Shown one piece after another: positions 1 through 10,462 of a stretch of DNA of 15,225 bases; position 1 is the stretch's first letter, and the number at the start of each line of letters is the position of its first letter. The translations under genes were made by a program, and so were the position numbers. The notes under the pieces were generated by a model, which saw only the letters and a list, made by a program, of their open reading frames with translations, was not told where the DNA came from and did not search any database. Source of the stretch: an uncultured Prevotellaceae bacterium. GTDB lineage: Bacteria > Bacteroidota > Bacteroidia > Bacteroidales > Muribaculaceae. The DNA is taken from NCBI GenBank assembly GCA_905210415.1, contig CAJLWM010000052.1, positions 1 to 15,225 on the forward strand, in the 5' to 3' direction.

Positions 1-1828
1 TGGCGTGCTCAGTACCGCCGATATAAAGGTCTACGTCTTGCCAATATTCGTCGGCTTCCTTCGATACGAGCGCCTTGTCGTTGCGAGGGTCCATGTAGCG
101 TAGGTAGTAAGCCGAGCTGCCGGCAAAACCAGGCATAGTGAAGAGTTCGATAGGGAATACGGTCTTCTCGTCGATGAGGCTGTTTTCCACTACTTGCTTG
201 TTTGCTTCGTCCCAAGCCCACTTGGTGGCGTTGCCCAATGGTGGTTCGCCGGTTTCGGTAGGCAAGAACTTGTCTACTTCAGGCAGAAGCAGAGGCAGAC
301 AGTCTTCAGGAATCATTGTTGCGATGCCGTTTTTATAGTAAACAGGGAATGGTTCGCCCCAATAGCGTTGGCGGCTGAAGATAGCGTCGCGCAGACGGTA
401 GTTCACCTTCACGCGTCCGAGGTTGTGCTCCTTAACGTACTTCTTAGTTGCGGCAATGGCTTCCTTGATGGTCAAACCGTTGAGGCTGAAGTCGATGTAA
501 GGCTTCACGTCGGTGCGAGGCGAGTTAGTGACGATGCCTTCCTTAGCGTCGAAGCTTTCTTGGCTCACGTCGCAGCCCTCCACGAGAGGGATGATAGGCA
601 AGCCGAAGTGCTTAGCGAAGGCGTAGTCGCGGCTATCGTGAGCAGGCACAGCCATGATGGCTCCAGTGCCGTAGCCCGATAGCACATAGTCGCTCACCCA
701 CACAGGGATGGCTTCGCCGGTGAATGGGTTGATGGCATAGCTGCCGGTGAATACGCCAGTGACCTTCTTGTCGATCATGCGTTCGCGCTCGGTGCGCTTC
801 TTCACTTGTTCGAGATATGCGTTCACCTCGGCCTTTTGAGCCTCGGTGGTGAGTTCTGCCACGAGTTCGCTTTCAGGAGCGAGCACCATGAATGTCACAC
901 CAAACATAGTGTCGGCGCGAGTGGTGAAGATGGTGAAATGCTTATCGCTATCCTTTACGGTAAATTCCACCTCAGTACCCTCAGAGCGGCCAATCCAGTT
1001 GCGTTGAGTTTCCTTGATGCTTTCGGTCCAGTCGATAAGGTCGAGGCCATCGAGCAGACGTTGAGCGTAAGCCGACACGCGCAAGCACCATTGGCGCATC
1101 TTCTGTTGCACCACAGGGTATCCGCCACGAGCGCTCAATCCGTCAACCACCTCATCGTTGGCAAGCACAGTGCCGAGTTTAGGGCACCAGTTCACCATAG
1201 TTTCGCCGAGGAAAGCGATGCGCCAGTTCATGAGCGTATCAGCCTGTTCGCGTTCGCTCATAGCGTTCCATTGGTCGGCGGTGAGAGTCAATTCCTCAGA
1301 AGCGGCAGCGTTGAGGCCTTCAGTGCCGTTGGCAGCCAGATGGTCGATGAGGAGTTGTATAGGTTGTGCCTTTTGCAAGGCAGTGTCGTAGTAGCTGTTG
1401 AACATCTTTTGGAACGCCCATTGAGTCCAGTGGTAATATCCAGGGTCGCAGGTGCGCACTTCGCGGTCCCAGTCGTAGCAGAAGCCGATTTTGTCGAGTT
1501 GCTGACGGTAGCGGTTGATGTTGTTCACGGTGGTCACCTCAGGGTGTTGGCCTGTTTGGATGGCGTATTGTTCGGCAGGCAGACCATAAGAGTCGTAGCC
1601 CATAGGGTGCAACACGTTGAAACCCTGCAGGCGCTTGTAGCGCGAATAGATGTCGCTTGCGATATATCCAAGAGGGTGACCAACGTGCAAGCCGGCGCCG
1701 CTTGGGTATGGGAACATATCGAGAACGTAGAATTTAGGGCGAGACTTGTCAATCTCAGTCTTGTAAGTCTGATGATTTTTCCAATATTCTTGCCATTTTT
1801 GCTCGATTTCTTTGTAGTTGTATTCCAT
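1..1828 (-). CDS. leuS: Leucyl-tRNA synthetase, 3' part missing (window edge)
   Basis: Class I aminoacyl-tRNA synthetase that charges tRNA-Leu with leucine in the cytosol and hydrolyses mischarged products. About 609 codons are present. The HIGH-type signature reads HVGH at residues 48-51, after the typical [12 protein letters not shown] segment. The editing (CP1) domain shows TTRADT at 302-307 and the [16 protein letters not shown] segment, with the conserved editing Asp at about 398. The reading frame runs off the left edge in LYIGGTEHA, so KMSKS and the anticodon-binding domain are outside the window. An insertion after about residue 145, rich in A, E and L, makes it longer than E. coli LeuS, as is usual in Bacteroidota. 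The ATG at 1828 gives [16 protein letters not shown], the usual family start, and lies about 30 bp below a good promoter. Identification is essentially certain. Confidence 0.98.
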   Translation of the reverse strand, partial: MEYNYKEIEQKWQEYWKNHQTYKTEIDKSRPKFYVLDMFPYPSGAGLHVGHPLGYIASDIYSRYKRLQGFNVLHPMGYDSYGLPAEQYAIQTGQHPEVTTVNNINRYRQQLDKIGFCYDWDREVRTCDPGYYHWTQWAFQKMFNSYYDTALQKAQPIQLLIDHLAANGTEGLNAAASEELTLTADQWNAMSEREQADTLMNWRIAFLGETMVNWCPKLGTVLANDEVVDGLSARGGYPVVQQKMRQWCLRVSAYAQRLLDGLDLIDWTESIKETQRNWIGRSEGTEVEFTVKDSDKHFTIFTTRADTMFGVTFMVLAPESELVAELTTEAQKAEVNAYLEQVKKRTERERMIDKKVTGVFTGSYAINPFTGEAIPVWVSDYVLSGYGTGAIMAVPAHDSRDYAFAKHFGLPIIPLVEGCDVSQESFDAKEGIVTNSPRTDVKPYIDFSLNGLTIKEAIAATKKYVKEHNLGRVKVNYRLRDAIFSRQRYWGEPFPVYYKNGIATMIPEDCLPLLLPEVDKFLPTETGEPPLGNATKWAWDEANKQVVENSLIDEKTVFPIELFTMPGFAGSSAYYLRYMDPRNDKALVSKEADEYWQDVDLYIGGTEHA

Positions 1829-1858
1829 TGTGTGTGAATATTGTATTGTTTCAGTTTG

Positions 1859-1890
1859 CAAAGATAGTGCAAATGAGAGAAATAATCAAC
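1859..1890 (-). promoter_or_regulatory. leuS promoter, Bacteroidota type
   Basis: Read on the minus strand, GTTG (1890-1887), a 20 bp spacer and TATCTTTG (1866-1859) match the Bacteroidota housekeeping promoter (TTG or TTTG, about 19-21 bp, TAnnTTTG). Transcription would begin near 1852, leaving a 5' leader of about 25 nt before the leuS ATG. The whole promoter lies within the left arm of the dispersed repeat at 1863-1966. Confidence 0.75.
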
Positions 1891-1930
1891 AGAGCTTGCT
1901 CATGTTGATATTTCCGAGTGCAGCCTATCT
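1863..1930 (-). repeat. Dispersed palindromic repeat, copy A with its inverted arm
   Basis: A 28 bp core (1863-1890) is followed by a 13 bp loop that itself contains GAGCTTGCTC, then an imperfect reverse-complement arm (1904-1930). The arms agree at their outer end (AGATAG with CTATCT), at TGCA, and at the inner end (GAAATAATCAAC with GTTGATATTTC). The same core recurs at 1939-1966 and 13695-13722. Read on the minus strand, the core holds a complete promoter. I recall similar intergenic sequence as common in Bacteroidales, but I have not verified this. Confidence 0.7.
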
Positions 1931-1966
1931 TATCCAACGATAGTGCAAATGAGAGAAATAATCAAC
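1931..1966 (-). repeat. Dispersed repeat, copy B
   Basis: Its 28 bp core at 1939-1966 is identical to copy A, and it starts only 9 bp after the inverted arm of copy A. Together with its TATCCAAC prefix (1931-1938) it matches copy C (13687-13722) over 36 bp with one difference. Its -7-like box on the minus strand reads TATCGTTG, one base away from the consensus, so it is a weaker or decayed promoter than copy A. Confidence 0.75.
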
Positions 1967-2038
1967 CTAACGAGCGGCGAGTGCAAAGGTCGTTGGGGTC
2001 AAGTGTTGTGCATCTGCTCTCTATGCCAGCCGCAGGGC

Positions 2039-2072
2039 AAAAAAATAGCGGTATCCTCACGAACACCGCTAT
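2039..2072 (-). terminator. Intrinsic terminator, minus strand, gene not known
   Basis: On the minus strand ATAGCGGT pairs perfectly with ACCGCTAT (2072-2065 with 2052-2045) around a 12-base loop, and TTTTTTT follows directly (2045-2039). It lies about 600 bases below the GH2 stop codon, which has its own terminator, so it either catches read-through before leuS or ends an unrecognised transcript. Confidence 0.75.
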
Positions 2073-2225
2073 CGCTTAGTCAATTATTTATTAGTAAATC
2101 ACTTGATAAGGATATTCTGTTTACAGTCAGATTCCTGTAATTTATTATGAAAAGAGTATTATTTTGTATATTGCAAGATTTCGTGTTGTATCAATAGCAT
2201 TTTTTCTGCGCAGGGATGTGCCCCC

Positions 2226-2262
2226 ATAAAAACAGAAAACTCAGGAGAAAGTTCTCCTAAGT
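2226..2262 (-). terminator. Possible terminator hairpin
   Basis: AGGAGA pairs with TCTCCT (2243-2248 with 2253-2258) around a 4-base loop, and outer ACT/AGT pairs continue it past one mismatch. On the minus strand the tail is GTTTTCTGTTTTTATG, which is T-rich but interrupted. It may be a weak terminator or only a structured RNA element. Confidence 0.4.
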
Positions 2263-2361
2263 CGCATATACCAATTCGTAAAAGTCATCTTGAACAATGA
2301 TGCGTGTTTCGTATTAAATTAAGACTAAGGATGATAACCAAAATTCACTTATTTTATAATC

Positions 2362-2394
2362 AAAAAAAAGTCTGAGTTCCGAACAAGAGACTTT
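2362..2394 (-). terminator. Intrinsic terminator, minus strand
   Basis: On the minus strand AAAGTCT (2394-2388) pairs with AGACTTT (2373-2367) around a 14-base loop. An uninterrupted run of eight T follows (2369-2362), overlapping the end of the stem. The stem is short and A/T-rich, but the T tract is strong. It lies just below the promoter at 2420-2450. Confidence 0.55.
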
Positions 2395-2414
2395 CACTAA
2401 TCTCGTATAATTGA
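2362..2414 (-). ncRNA. Candidate small RNA
   Basis: No known RNA family is recognised. The call rests only on a consensus promoter at 2450-2420 followed by a terminator hairpin at 2394-2362, with no open reading frame between. The expected start is around 2414, giving an RNA of about 50 nt; read-through would stop at the hairpin at 2262-2226 or the terminator at 2072-2039, for about 190 or 375 nt. The start site is an estimate from the promoter. Confidence 0.3.
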
Positions 2415-2419
2415 CTATA

Positions 2420-2450
2420 CAAAAATAGCAAGTCGACGATGCGTTGCAAA
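2420..2450 (-). promoter_or_regulatory. Consensus promoter inside a palindrome
   Basis: On the minus strand TTTG (2450-2447), a 19 bp spacer and TATTTTTG (2427-2420) fit the Bacteroidota consensus exactly. The -7 box overlaps one arm of a perfect 11 bp inverted repeat (AAATAGCAAGT at 2423-2433, ACTTGCTATTT at 2489-2499), and the -33 box lies in a small inner palindrome (GCAAA/TTTGC, 2446-2458). This could be an operator arrangement. In AT-rich DNA a chance match is possible. Confidence 0.5.
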
Positions 2451-2592
2451 ATATTTGCTACCCTTTAAGACTGTATTTACTAAAATTAACTTGCTATTTA
2501 ACAGTTTTACGGCTGAATACTCTTGTATGTGGTTGAAAATTTGAGAGGTATATTTTTAGTGGCAGAACGAATGAAGATAAGTTGCCAATCTG

Positions 2593-2635
2593 AAAGAAAA
2601 ATTTATGCCCGGCAAATGTGAAAATCTGCCGGGCA
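2593..2635 (-). terminator. Terminator of the GH2 gene
   Basis: A perfect 9 bp stem, TGCCCGGCA with TGCCGGGCA (2606-2614 and 2627-2635), with a 12-base loop begins 38 bases after the GH2 stop codon. On the minus strand it is followed by TAAATTTTTCTTT. The GC-rich stem and T-rich tail make this a standard intrinsic terminator. Confidence 0.8.
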
Positions 2636-2673
2636 AGTGCTAAAAAGGGATGTTGTTGTGAATAAGTTTGCGA

Positions 2674-6228
<3,555 letters not shown>

Positions 6229-6233
6229 TTATG

Positions 6234-6241
6234 CAAACTTA
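6234..6241 (-). promoter_or_regulatory. Possible -7 box for the GH2 gene
   Basis: TAAGTTTG on the minus strand matches TAnnTTTG and lies 32 bp above the GH2 ATG. No TTG is seen 19-21 bp further upstream, so this may be a weak or activator-dependent promoter. Position between the sufE terminator and the start codon supports it. Confidence 0.45.
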
Positions 6242-6277
6242 CGAAATAAATTTGGTATAAATCCCGAAAGGACAGAT

Positions 6278-6318
6278 ATAAAAATAGGCATCGATAAAAA
6301 ATGCTGTATATCGATGCC
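6278..6318 (-). terminator. Terminator of sufE
   Basis: A perfect 10 bp stem, GGCATCGATA with TATCGATGCC (6287-6296 and 6309-6318), starts 30 bases after the sufE stop codon. On the minus strand it is followed by TATTTTTATAT. It separates sufE from the GH2 gene. Confidence 0.75.
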
Positions 6319-6348
6319 ATATATGAAAAAGAAATTGGTTCCGTTTTC

Positions 6349-6777
6349 TTAGTTGGCTTCTTTGGCTTTATAAGCAAGCGCGTATACGCGTATTTGCTTA
6401 ATCATAGCTGCCAAACCGTTGCTGCGAGTAGGCGACAAGTGTTCCCTTAGGCCGATACGCTCCACAAAATAGAGTTCGCTGTCGAGGATTTCTTGCGGAG
6501 TGCGGTCAGATAGCACGCGCACAAGCAGCGAGATGATGCCCTTTACGATGATGGCATCGCTGTCGGCCTCGAAGTGGATCTTTCCGTCGGCGTATGAAGC
6601 CACAAGCCACACGCGGCTTTGGCATCCGTCGATGATGTTGTCGGGGGTTTTGTATTTCTCATCGAGGGCAGGCACTTCGTTGCCAAGGTCGATGATATAA
6701 GCGTAGCGATCCATCCAGTCGGAGAAATCGCTGAATTCGTCGATTATTGAGTCTTGTATTTCGTTAATAGTAGCCAT
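6349..6777 (-). CDS. sufE: SufE, sulfur acceptor for cysteine desulfurase
   Basis: A 142-residue cytosolic protein, the usual size for SufE. It takes persulfide sulfur from SufS on an invariant Cys and passes it to the SufBCD scaffold for Fe-S cluster assembly. The Cys is C52 in DGCQSRVW (residues 50-57), and the C-terminal HLSPTRSNGL segment is typical of the family. I chose the ATG at 6777 (MATINEIQDSII), because the longer frame opening at 6837 would cover the promoter box at 6807-6814. The gene has its own promoter and terminator, so it is a single-gene unit between two glycosidase genes. No sufBCDS genes are in the window. Confidence 0.93.
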   Translation of the reverse strand: MATINEIQDSIIDEFSDFSDWMDRYAYIIDLGNEVPALDEKYKTPDNIIDGCQSRVWLVASYADGKIHFEADSDAIIVKGIISLLVRVLSDRTPQEILDSELYFVERIGLREHLSPTRSNGLAAMIKQIRVYALAYKAKEAN

Positions 6778-6806
6778 TGGCGTAGTAATTAATATTTTGC
6801 GGGGGT

Positions 6807-6838
6807 CAAAGTTACGGATTATTCCACTAAAATGCAAT
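6807..6838 (-). promoter_or_regulatory. sufE promoter
   Basis: On the minus strand ATTG (6838-6835), a 20 bp spacer and TAACTTTG (6814-6807) fit the Bacteroidota promoter pattern. The start codon at 6777 is 29 bp below the -7 box. This also argues against any start codon upstream of 6777. Confidence 0.7.
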
Positions 6839-6882
6839 CATACAACCGTAATTGTGAGCCAGACGTTGGTGGGCGGTGCGTG

Positions 6883-6927
6883 AAAAGGCAGCGGTGGCGG
6901 TATCCTGTGGGGATACTGTCACCGCTG
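6883..6927 (-). terminator. Hairpin below the GH92 gene, probable terminator
   Basis: Two 17 bp arms (6889-6905 and 6911-6927) around a 5-base loop match at 15 positions. It lies 48 bases past the GH92 stop codon, and on the minus strand it is followed by CCTTTT (four T at 6886-6883). As minus-strand RNA the two imperfect positions are A-C mismatches; as plus-strand RNA they would be G-U pairs. The T tract is short, so termination may be partial. Confidence 0.5.
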
Positions 6928-6975
6928 GTATGGTGTGATTGGCCTTGGCATCAGCCTGTGGGCAATCGCAGTTGG

Positions 6976-9255
6976 TTATTCGGCTGTAGATAGTGAATAA
7001 GGATCGTCGCTGGCATTGATGCCGCGTGTCTTGCAAGGCTTGTTGTCCATAGTGACATTGATTACCGCACCTTTGAGAAGGGTGTTGTAGTCGTAGTAGT
7101 TTTTGGTGTAAGCCTTGCCGTTGAAGCGAATATCCTTCACATAGATGTTGTCGTTGCTATTGTTTGGCGCGTTGATCACCACTTTCTTGCCGTTGGCAAG
7201 GTTGATGGTGGCTTTCTTGAAGAGCGGAGTGCCGAGCACGTATTGGTCACTTGCAGGGCATACAGGATAGAATCCGAGAGCCGAGAATACATACCATGCC
7301 GAGGTCTGTCCGTTGTCTTCGTCGCCGCAATATCCGTCAGGAGTGGCCATATATAGCTTGTTCATCACTTGGCGAATCCAATATTGTGCCTTCCAAGGTT
7401 GGTTGGCATAGCTGTAAAGGTAAATCATGTGCTGTATAGGCTGGTTGCCGTGAGCATAGTTGCCCATGTTCATGATTTGCATTTCGCGTATTTCGTGTAT
7501 CACTTGTCCGTAGTAGCTGTCGTCGAAGTGAGGTGGTTGAGCAAACACGTCGTCGAGTTTTGCCACAAATGCCTCTTTGCCACCCATCAGATCGATGAGG
7601 CCAGCCACGTCGTGGAATACGCTCCAGCTATAGTGCAGCGAATTGCCTTCGGTGAATGCGTCGCCCCACTTGAGTGGGTTGAATGGGCTTTGGAAAGTGC
7701 CATCGGCGTTGCGTCCGCGCATCAATCCTGATTCTTTGTCGAAGAGGTTGCGGTAGTTCATAGAGCGTTGCTTAAACACGTCGGTTTCGCTCTCTGGGCG
7801 ACCGAGACGCTTGCCCACTTGATAGATGCACCAGTCGTCGTAGGCATACTCCAATGTGCGGGCTGCATTCTCGCGGATGCCCACGTTGTAGGGCACATAG
7901 CCGAGGCGGTTGTAGTATTCATAGCCGAGGCGGCCTGTAGATGACACTTGTGGGTGCACATGGTTGGTGCCATAGAGCATAGCCTCGTAGAGCGCTGTGG
8001 CTTCGTCTTTCACAAGGCCTTTGAGGATGCCGTCGGCCACTACCGAGGCGCTGTTGTTGCCCACCATGCATCCGCGGTGGCCTGGGCTTGACCATTCTGG
8101 CAAGAAGCCGCTTTCCTTATAGTAGTTGAGCCAACCTTGTTGCATCTTTGCGCCCTCCTCAGGGTAGAGAAGGTTGATAAGAGGGAATAGGCATCGGAAT
8201 GTGTCCCAGAAGCCTGTGCCGGTATAGAAATAGCCAGGAGCCACCGAGCCTTCGCCAAATGGGCTGTAGTGCACCACATTGCCGTTGGCGTCGATTTCGT
8301 GCATGCGATGAGGGAACACTAAGGCGCGGAAGAAGCAGCTATAGAATGTGCGCAGTTGGTCCACATTGTCGCTCTCCACGTTGATGGCGCCAAGCACGCG
8401 GTTCCACTCGGCTTTTGACTGTGCTTTCACCTCGTTGAAACTCTTTGTGCCAATCTCTTTGAGGTTGAGTTCGGCTTGCTCCACGCTGATAAATGATGAT
8501 GCGGTGGTGACGTTGATCGCTTCGCCGCGGTGGGTCTTAAATCTCACTGCAGCGCCCACGTGGTCGGCTTTGATTTCTTTCAAGCCTTCCACTTTGTTAT
8601 CGCCCACCCACACGCAGTTGTCTACGAAAGGACGGTCGAATTGCACCACGAAGTAGTTGGCGTAGTTTTTGCCCACGCCACCACTGTTGCGGGTGTTGTA
8701 GCCCACAATCTTGTTTTGCTCAGGTATCAACTTTATCCAGGAGCCTTCTTCGTAGGCATCCACGAGGATGTATGCTTGGTCGTCTTCAGGGAATGTGAAG
8801 CGGAACGAAGCGGCACGGTCGGTGGTGGTGAGTTCGGTAGTAACGTCGTAGTCGGCAAGGTATACGCTATAGTAGTAAGGCTTTGCCACTTCGGCTTTGT
8901 GAGAGAACCACGAAGCGCGTTTGTCTTCGTTGATTTTCAGTCCGCCTGTCATAGGCATGATGGAGTATTGACCGAAGTCGTTGATCCATGGGCTTGGGCG
9001 GTGTGTCTGCTTGAAGCCGCGGATTTTGTCGGCATCGTAGGTATACGACCAACCGTCGCCGTTTTTGCCGGTTTGAGGAATCCACTCGTTCATGCCCCAA
9101 GGCACGCATACTGTAGGAGTGGTGTTGCCGTTTGATAGTGCGAATTTTGATTGAGTACCCATCAGGGTGTTCACATATTCCACCGGGTCGCTTACAGCGT
9201 AGGTTGCTAAGGCTATGCTTGTGGCTAACAGTGAAAGAAACGCTTTTTTTATCAT
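6976..9255 (-). CDS. Exported GH92 alpha-mannosidase
   Basis: A 759-residue, calcium-dependent, inverting exo-alpha-mannosidase that trims mannose (often alpha-1,2-linked) from N-glycans or mannans. Residues 1-20 are a signal peptide with a likely cut after TYA, with no lipoprotein Cys, so it is expected to be periplasmic or secreted. Family landmarks are in order: NGDGWSY (65-71), HRPSPWINDFGQ (85-96), YTGTGFWDTFR (344-354), PEWSSPGHRGCMVGN (386-400), TEGN (535-538) and GDEDNGQTSAWYV (644-656). By comparison with characterised GH92 enzymes E536 is the general acid, and D645 and D647 belong to the base/metal site. Length is normal for the family. It follows DUF4834 by 88 bp with no visible promoter or terminator between, so it may be read from the psd promoter. 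Linkage specificity cannot be read from the sequence. Confidence 0.95.
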   Translation of the reverse strand: MIKKAFLSLLATSIALATYAVSDPVEYVNTLMGTQSKFALSNGNTTPTVCVPWGMNEWIPQTGKNGDGWSYTYDADKIRGFKQTHRPSPWINDFGQYSIMPMTGGLKINEDKRASWFSHKAEVAKPYYYSVYLADYDVTTELTTTDRAASFRFTFPEDDQAYILVDAYEEGSWIKLIPEQNKIVGYNTRNSGGVGKNYANYFVVQFDRPFVDNCVWVGDNKVEGLKEIKADHVGAAVRFKTHRGEAINVTTASSFISVEQAELNLKEIGTKSFNEVKAQSKAEWNRVLGAINVESDNVDQLRTFYSCFFRALVFPHRMHEIDANGNVVHYSPFGEGSVAPGYFYTGTGFWDTFRCLFPLINLLYPEEGAKMQQGWLNYYKESGFLPEWSSPGHRGCMVGNNSASVVADGILKGLVKDEATALYEAMLYGTNHVHPQVSSTGRLGYEYYNRLGYVPYNVGIRENAARTLEYAYDDWCIYQVGKRLGRPESETDVFKQRSMNYRNLFDKESGLMRGRNADGTFQSPFNPLKWGDAFTEGNSLHYSWSVFHDVAGLIDLMGGKEAFVAKLDDVFAQPPHFDDSYYGQVIHEIREMQIMNMGNYAHGNQPIQHMIYLYSYANQPWKAQYWIRQVMNKLYMATPDGYCGDEDNGQTSAWYVFSALGFYPVCPASDQYVLGTPLFKKATINLANGKKVVINAPNNSNDNIYVKDIRFNGKAYTKNYYDYNTLLKGAVINVTMDNKPCKTRGINASDDPYSLSTAE

Positions 9256-9343
9256 CGTTTAGTAGGATGGTTTTATATGGTTAAGAATAAACTGAGTTGT
9301 CGTGAGATTGGTTATGTGGGATGAATTTTGTGTGAGGCTGCGC

Positions 9344-9667
9344 TTATTTGATTTCTTCGTATTCGGCATCGGAGATGCGGCTCTCCGTGCGGGTGTAGGC
9401 GGTTTCGGTGCGGTCGTTGGAGTCGGTCTCTACTGTGGTAGAGGTGGCCTCCTCAGATGTAATCTCCTCAAATTCCACGTATTCGCCATCGGTTTTTCCA
9501 TACACCTTCTCGCTTTGTCGAGGCTGTTGGCCTTGGCTTTGCTGGTTGGTGAAATTATTGAAGTCACGTCGGATGCGATGAATGTGGAAGCCCACGCGGA
9601 ATATGATGCGCAGCACAGCGAATATTACATATATTACAAAACTTATTATTAAGAATTTAAAGAACAT
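9344..9667 (-). CDS. DUF4834-type small membrane protein
   Basis: A 107-residue protein of unknown function. Residues 4-25 form one hydrophobic membrane segment, followed by a short basic stretch (RIIFRVGFHIHRIRRDF) and then a polar, Q-, T- and E-rich tail ending EYEEIK. The EGEYV/EFEEI-like element (here GEYVEFEEI, 61-69) and the place directly below pssA fit the DUF4834 family of Bacteroidota. By the positive-inside rule the basic tail faces the cytoplasm. It follows pssA by 88 bp; no promoter of the TAnnTTTG type is seen in between. A role with phospholipid synthesis is only suggested by gene order. Confidence 0.75.
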   Translation of the reverse strand: MFFKFLIISFVIYVIFAVLRIIFRVGFHIHRIRRDFNNFTNQQSQGQQPRQSEKVYGKTDGEYVEFEEITSEEATSTTVETDSNDRTETAYTRTESRISDAEYEEIK

Positions 9668-9729
9668 AATATCAATACCTTAAATAGAATAATGCTCTCG
9701 ATGTATTCGTTCGGTGGGTGGATGCGGTG

Positions 9730-9754
9730 GCCGCATGCGTGTTGCCGATGCGGC
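9730..9754 (-). other. Small inverted repeat between pssA and DUF4834
   Basis: GCCGCAT (9730-9736) and ATGCGGC (9748-9754) are a perfect 7 bp pair directly after the pssA stop codon. There is no T tract on the minus strand, so I do not call it a terminator. It could stabilise the 3' end of the pssA message. Confidence 0.4.
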
Positions 9755-9755
9755 A

Positions 9756-10460
9756 TCAATCCTTCACGAGCATCGAAGCCAAAACGTAGTAAATGATAGT
9801 CCACGACAGACCTGAGAGGTGAGAAGTGGATACAAACAAGATAAATGCCAAGATGAGGAAATACACCTTGTAGTTTTCTTTAAACTTGAGGTTCTTCACC
9901 TTGAGCGAGAACATCGGGATGTTGCTCACCATAAGCAGTGAGATTACCACCACGAGAAGCGCCACAATCCATTGGTTGAGGTAGAGGTTGTCGGCATACC
10001 ACGAGATGAAGCCAATCCAGAAGATGGCGTTGGCAGGGATAGGCATGCCAATGAAGCTGGTGGTTTGTCGGGTGTCAACGTTGAAGTTGGCAAGACGCAC
10101 AGCGCCGAGCACTGGTATGAGCAGGGCTGCATAGCAAAGCATTCTCTCGGGGTGTGAATGGTTCATCGCGGCATACACCAGAAGGCCTGGAGCTAAGCCG
10201 AAACTCACGCAGTCGCACAGCGAGTCGAGCTCTTTGCCGATAGCCGACACCACGTGTAGCAGGCGTGCCACGAAGCCATCGAAGAAATCAAACACGGCAG
10301 CCAGGGCAATCATGATGAAAGCAGCCTCGTAGGCTTTAATGCCCCACCACACTTCTTCTTTGTAGCGAAGTGCCATGATGCAAGCCACCGAGCCACACAG
10401 CAGATTCATGCATGTGATGGCGTTGGGAATATTCTTCTTTATTGATTCAAAAATGTTCAT
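9756..10460 (-). CDS. pssA: CDP-diacylglycerol-serine O-phosphatidyltransferase
   Basis: A 234-residue integral membrane enzyme that joins serine to CDP-diacylglycerol, giving phosphatidylserine, the precursor of phosphatidylethanolamine. The CDP-alcohol phosphatidyltransferase signature is complete: D58, D61-G62, A65-R66, G75, D79 and D83 have the exact family spacing, and the acidic residues bind metal and substrate. Several hydrophobic segments follow (roughly 95-115, 135-155, 165-185, 200-230). It starts 2 bp after the psd stop codon, which implies translational coupling and one transcript; psd uses the product of this enzyme. This is the membrane-embedded Bacillus-like type, unlike the E. 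coli enzyme. Confidence 0.95.
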   Translation of the reverse strand: MNIFESIKKNIPNAITCMNLLCGSVACIMALRYKEEVWWGIKAYEAAFIMIALAAVFDFFDGFVARLLHVVSAIGKELDSLCDCVSFGLAPGLLVYAAMNHSHPERMLCYAALLIPVLGAVRLANFNVDTRQTTSFIGMPIPANAIFWIGFISWYADNLYLNQWIVALLVVVISLLMVSNIPMFSLKVKNLKFKENYKVYFLILAFILFVSTSHLSGLSWTIIYYVLASMLVKD

Positions 10461-10462
10461 GA

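Larger units (their letters stand above)
1829..2673. other. Gene-free, AT-rich intergenic region
   Basis: There is no convincing protein gene in these 845 bases on either strand. The only open frame of any length is on the plus strand (1943-2140); it runs through the repeat and through a terminator stem, and has no recognisable product. The region holds the leuS promoter and repeats at its left end, four minus-strand hairpins with T-rich tails (2039-2072, 2226-2262, 2362-2394, 2593-2635), and one good minus-strand promoter (2420-2450). From about 2080 to 2600 the sequence is clearly more AT-rich than the flanking genes. Confidence 0.8.

Noticed and set aside
806..1837. Long plus-strand open frame (343 codons) opposite leuS
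   Set aside because: It is the mirror of a certain gene; it has no recognisable domain and its open state follows from the codon usage of leuS.
1859..1966. CRISPR array from the repeated 28 bp unit
   Set aside because: Only two local copies plus one distant copy, with the interval filled by an inverted arm and not by a unique spacer, and no cas genes.
1943..2140. Plus-strand 65-codon frame in the intergenic region
   Set aside because: It runs through repeat copy B and the terminator stem at 2045-2072 and has no recognisable product.
6778..6837. Longer start for sufE, adding 20 residues
   Set aside because: The added part covers the sufE promoter and does not resemble SufE proteins.
8530..9135. 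Plus-strand open frame of 201 codons opposite GH92
   Set aside because: Antisense shadow of the GH92 signal-peptide and N-terminal domain region, with no promoter or family match.
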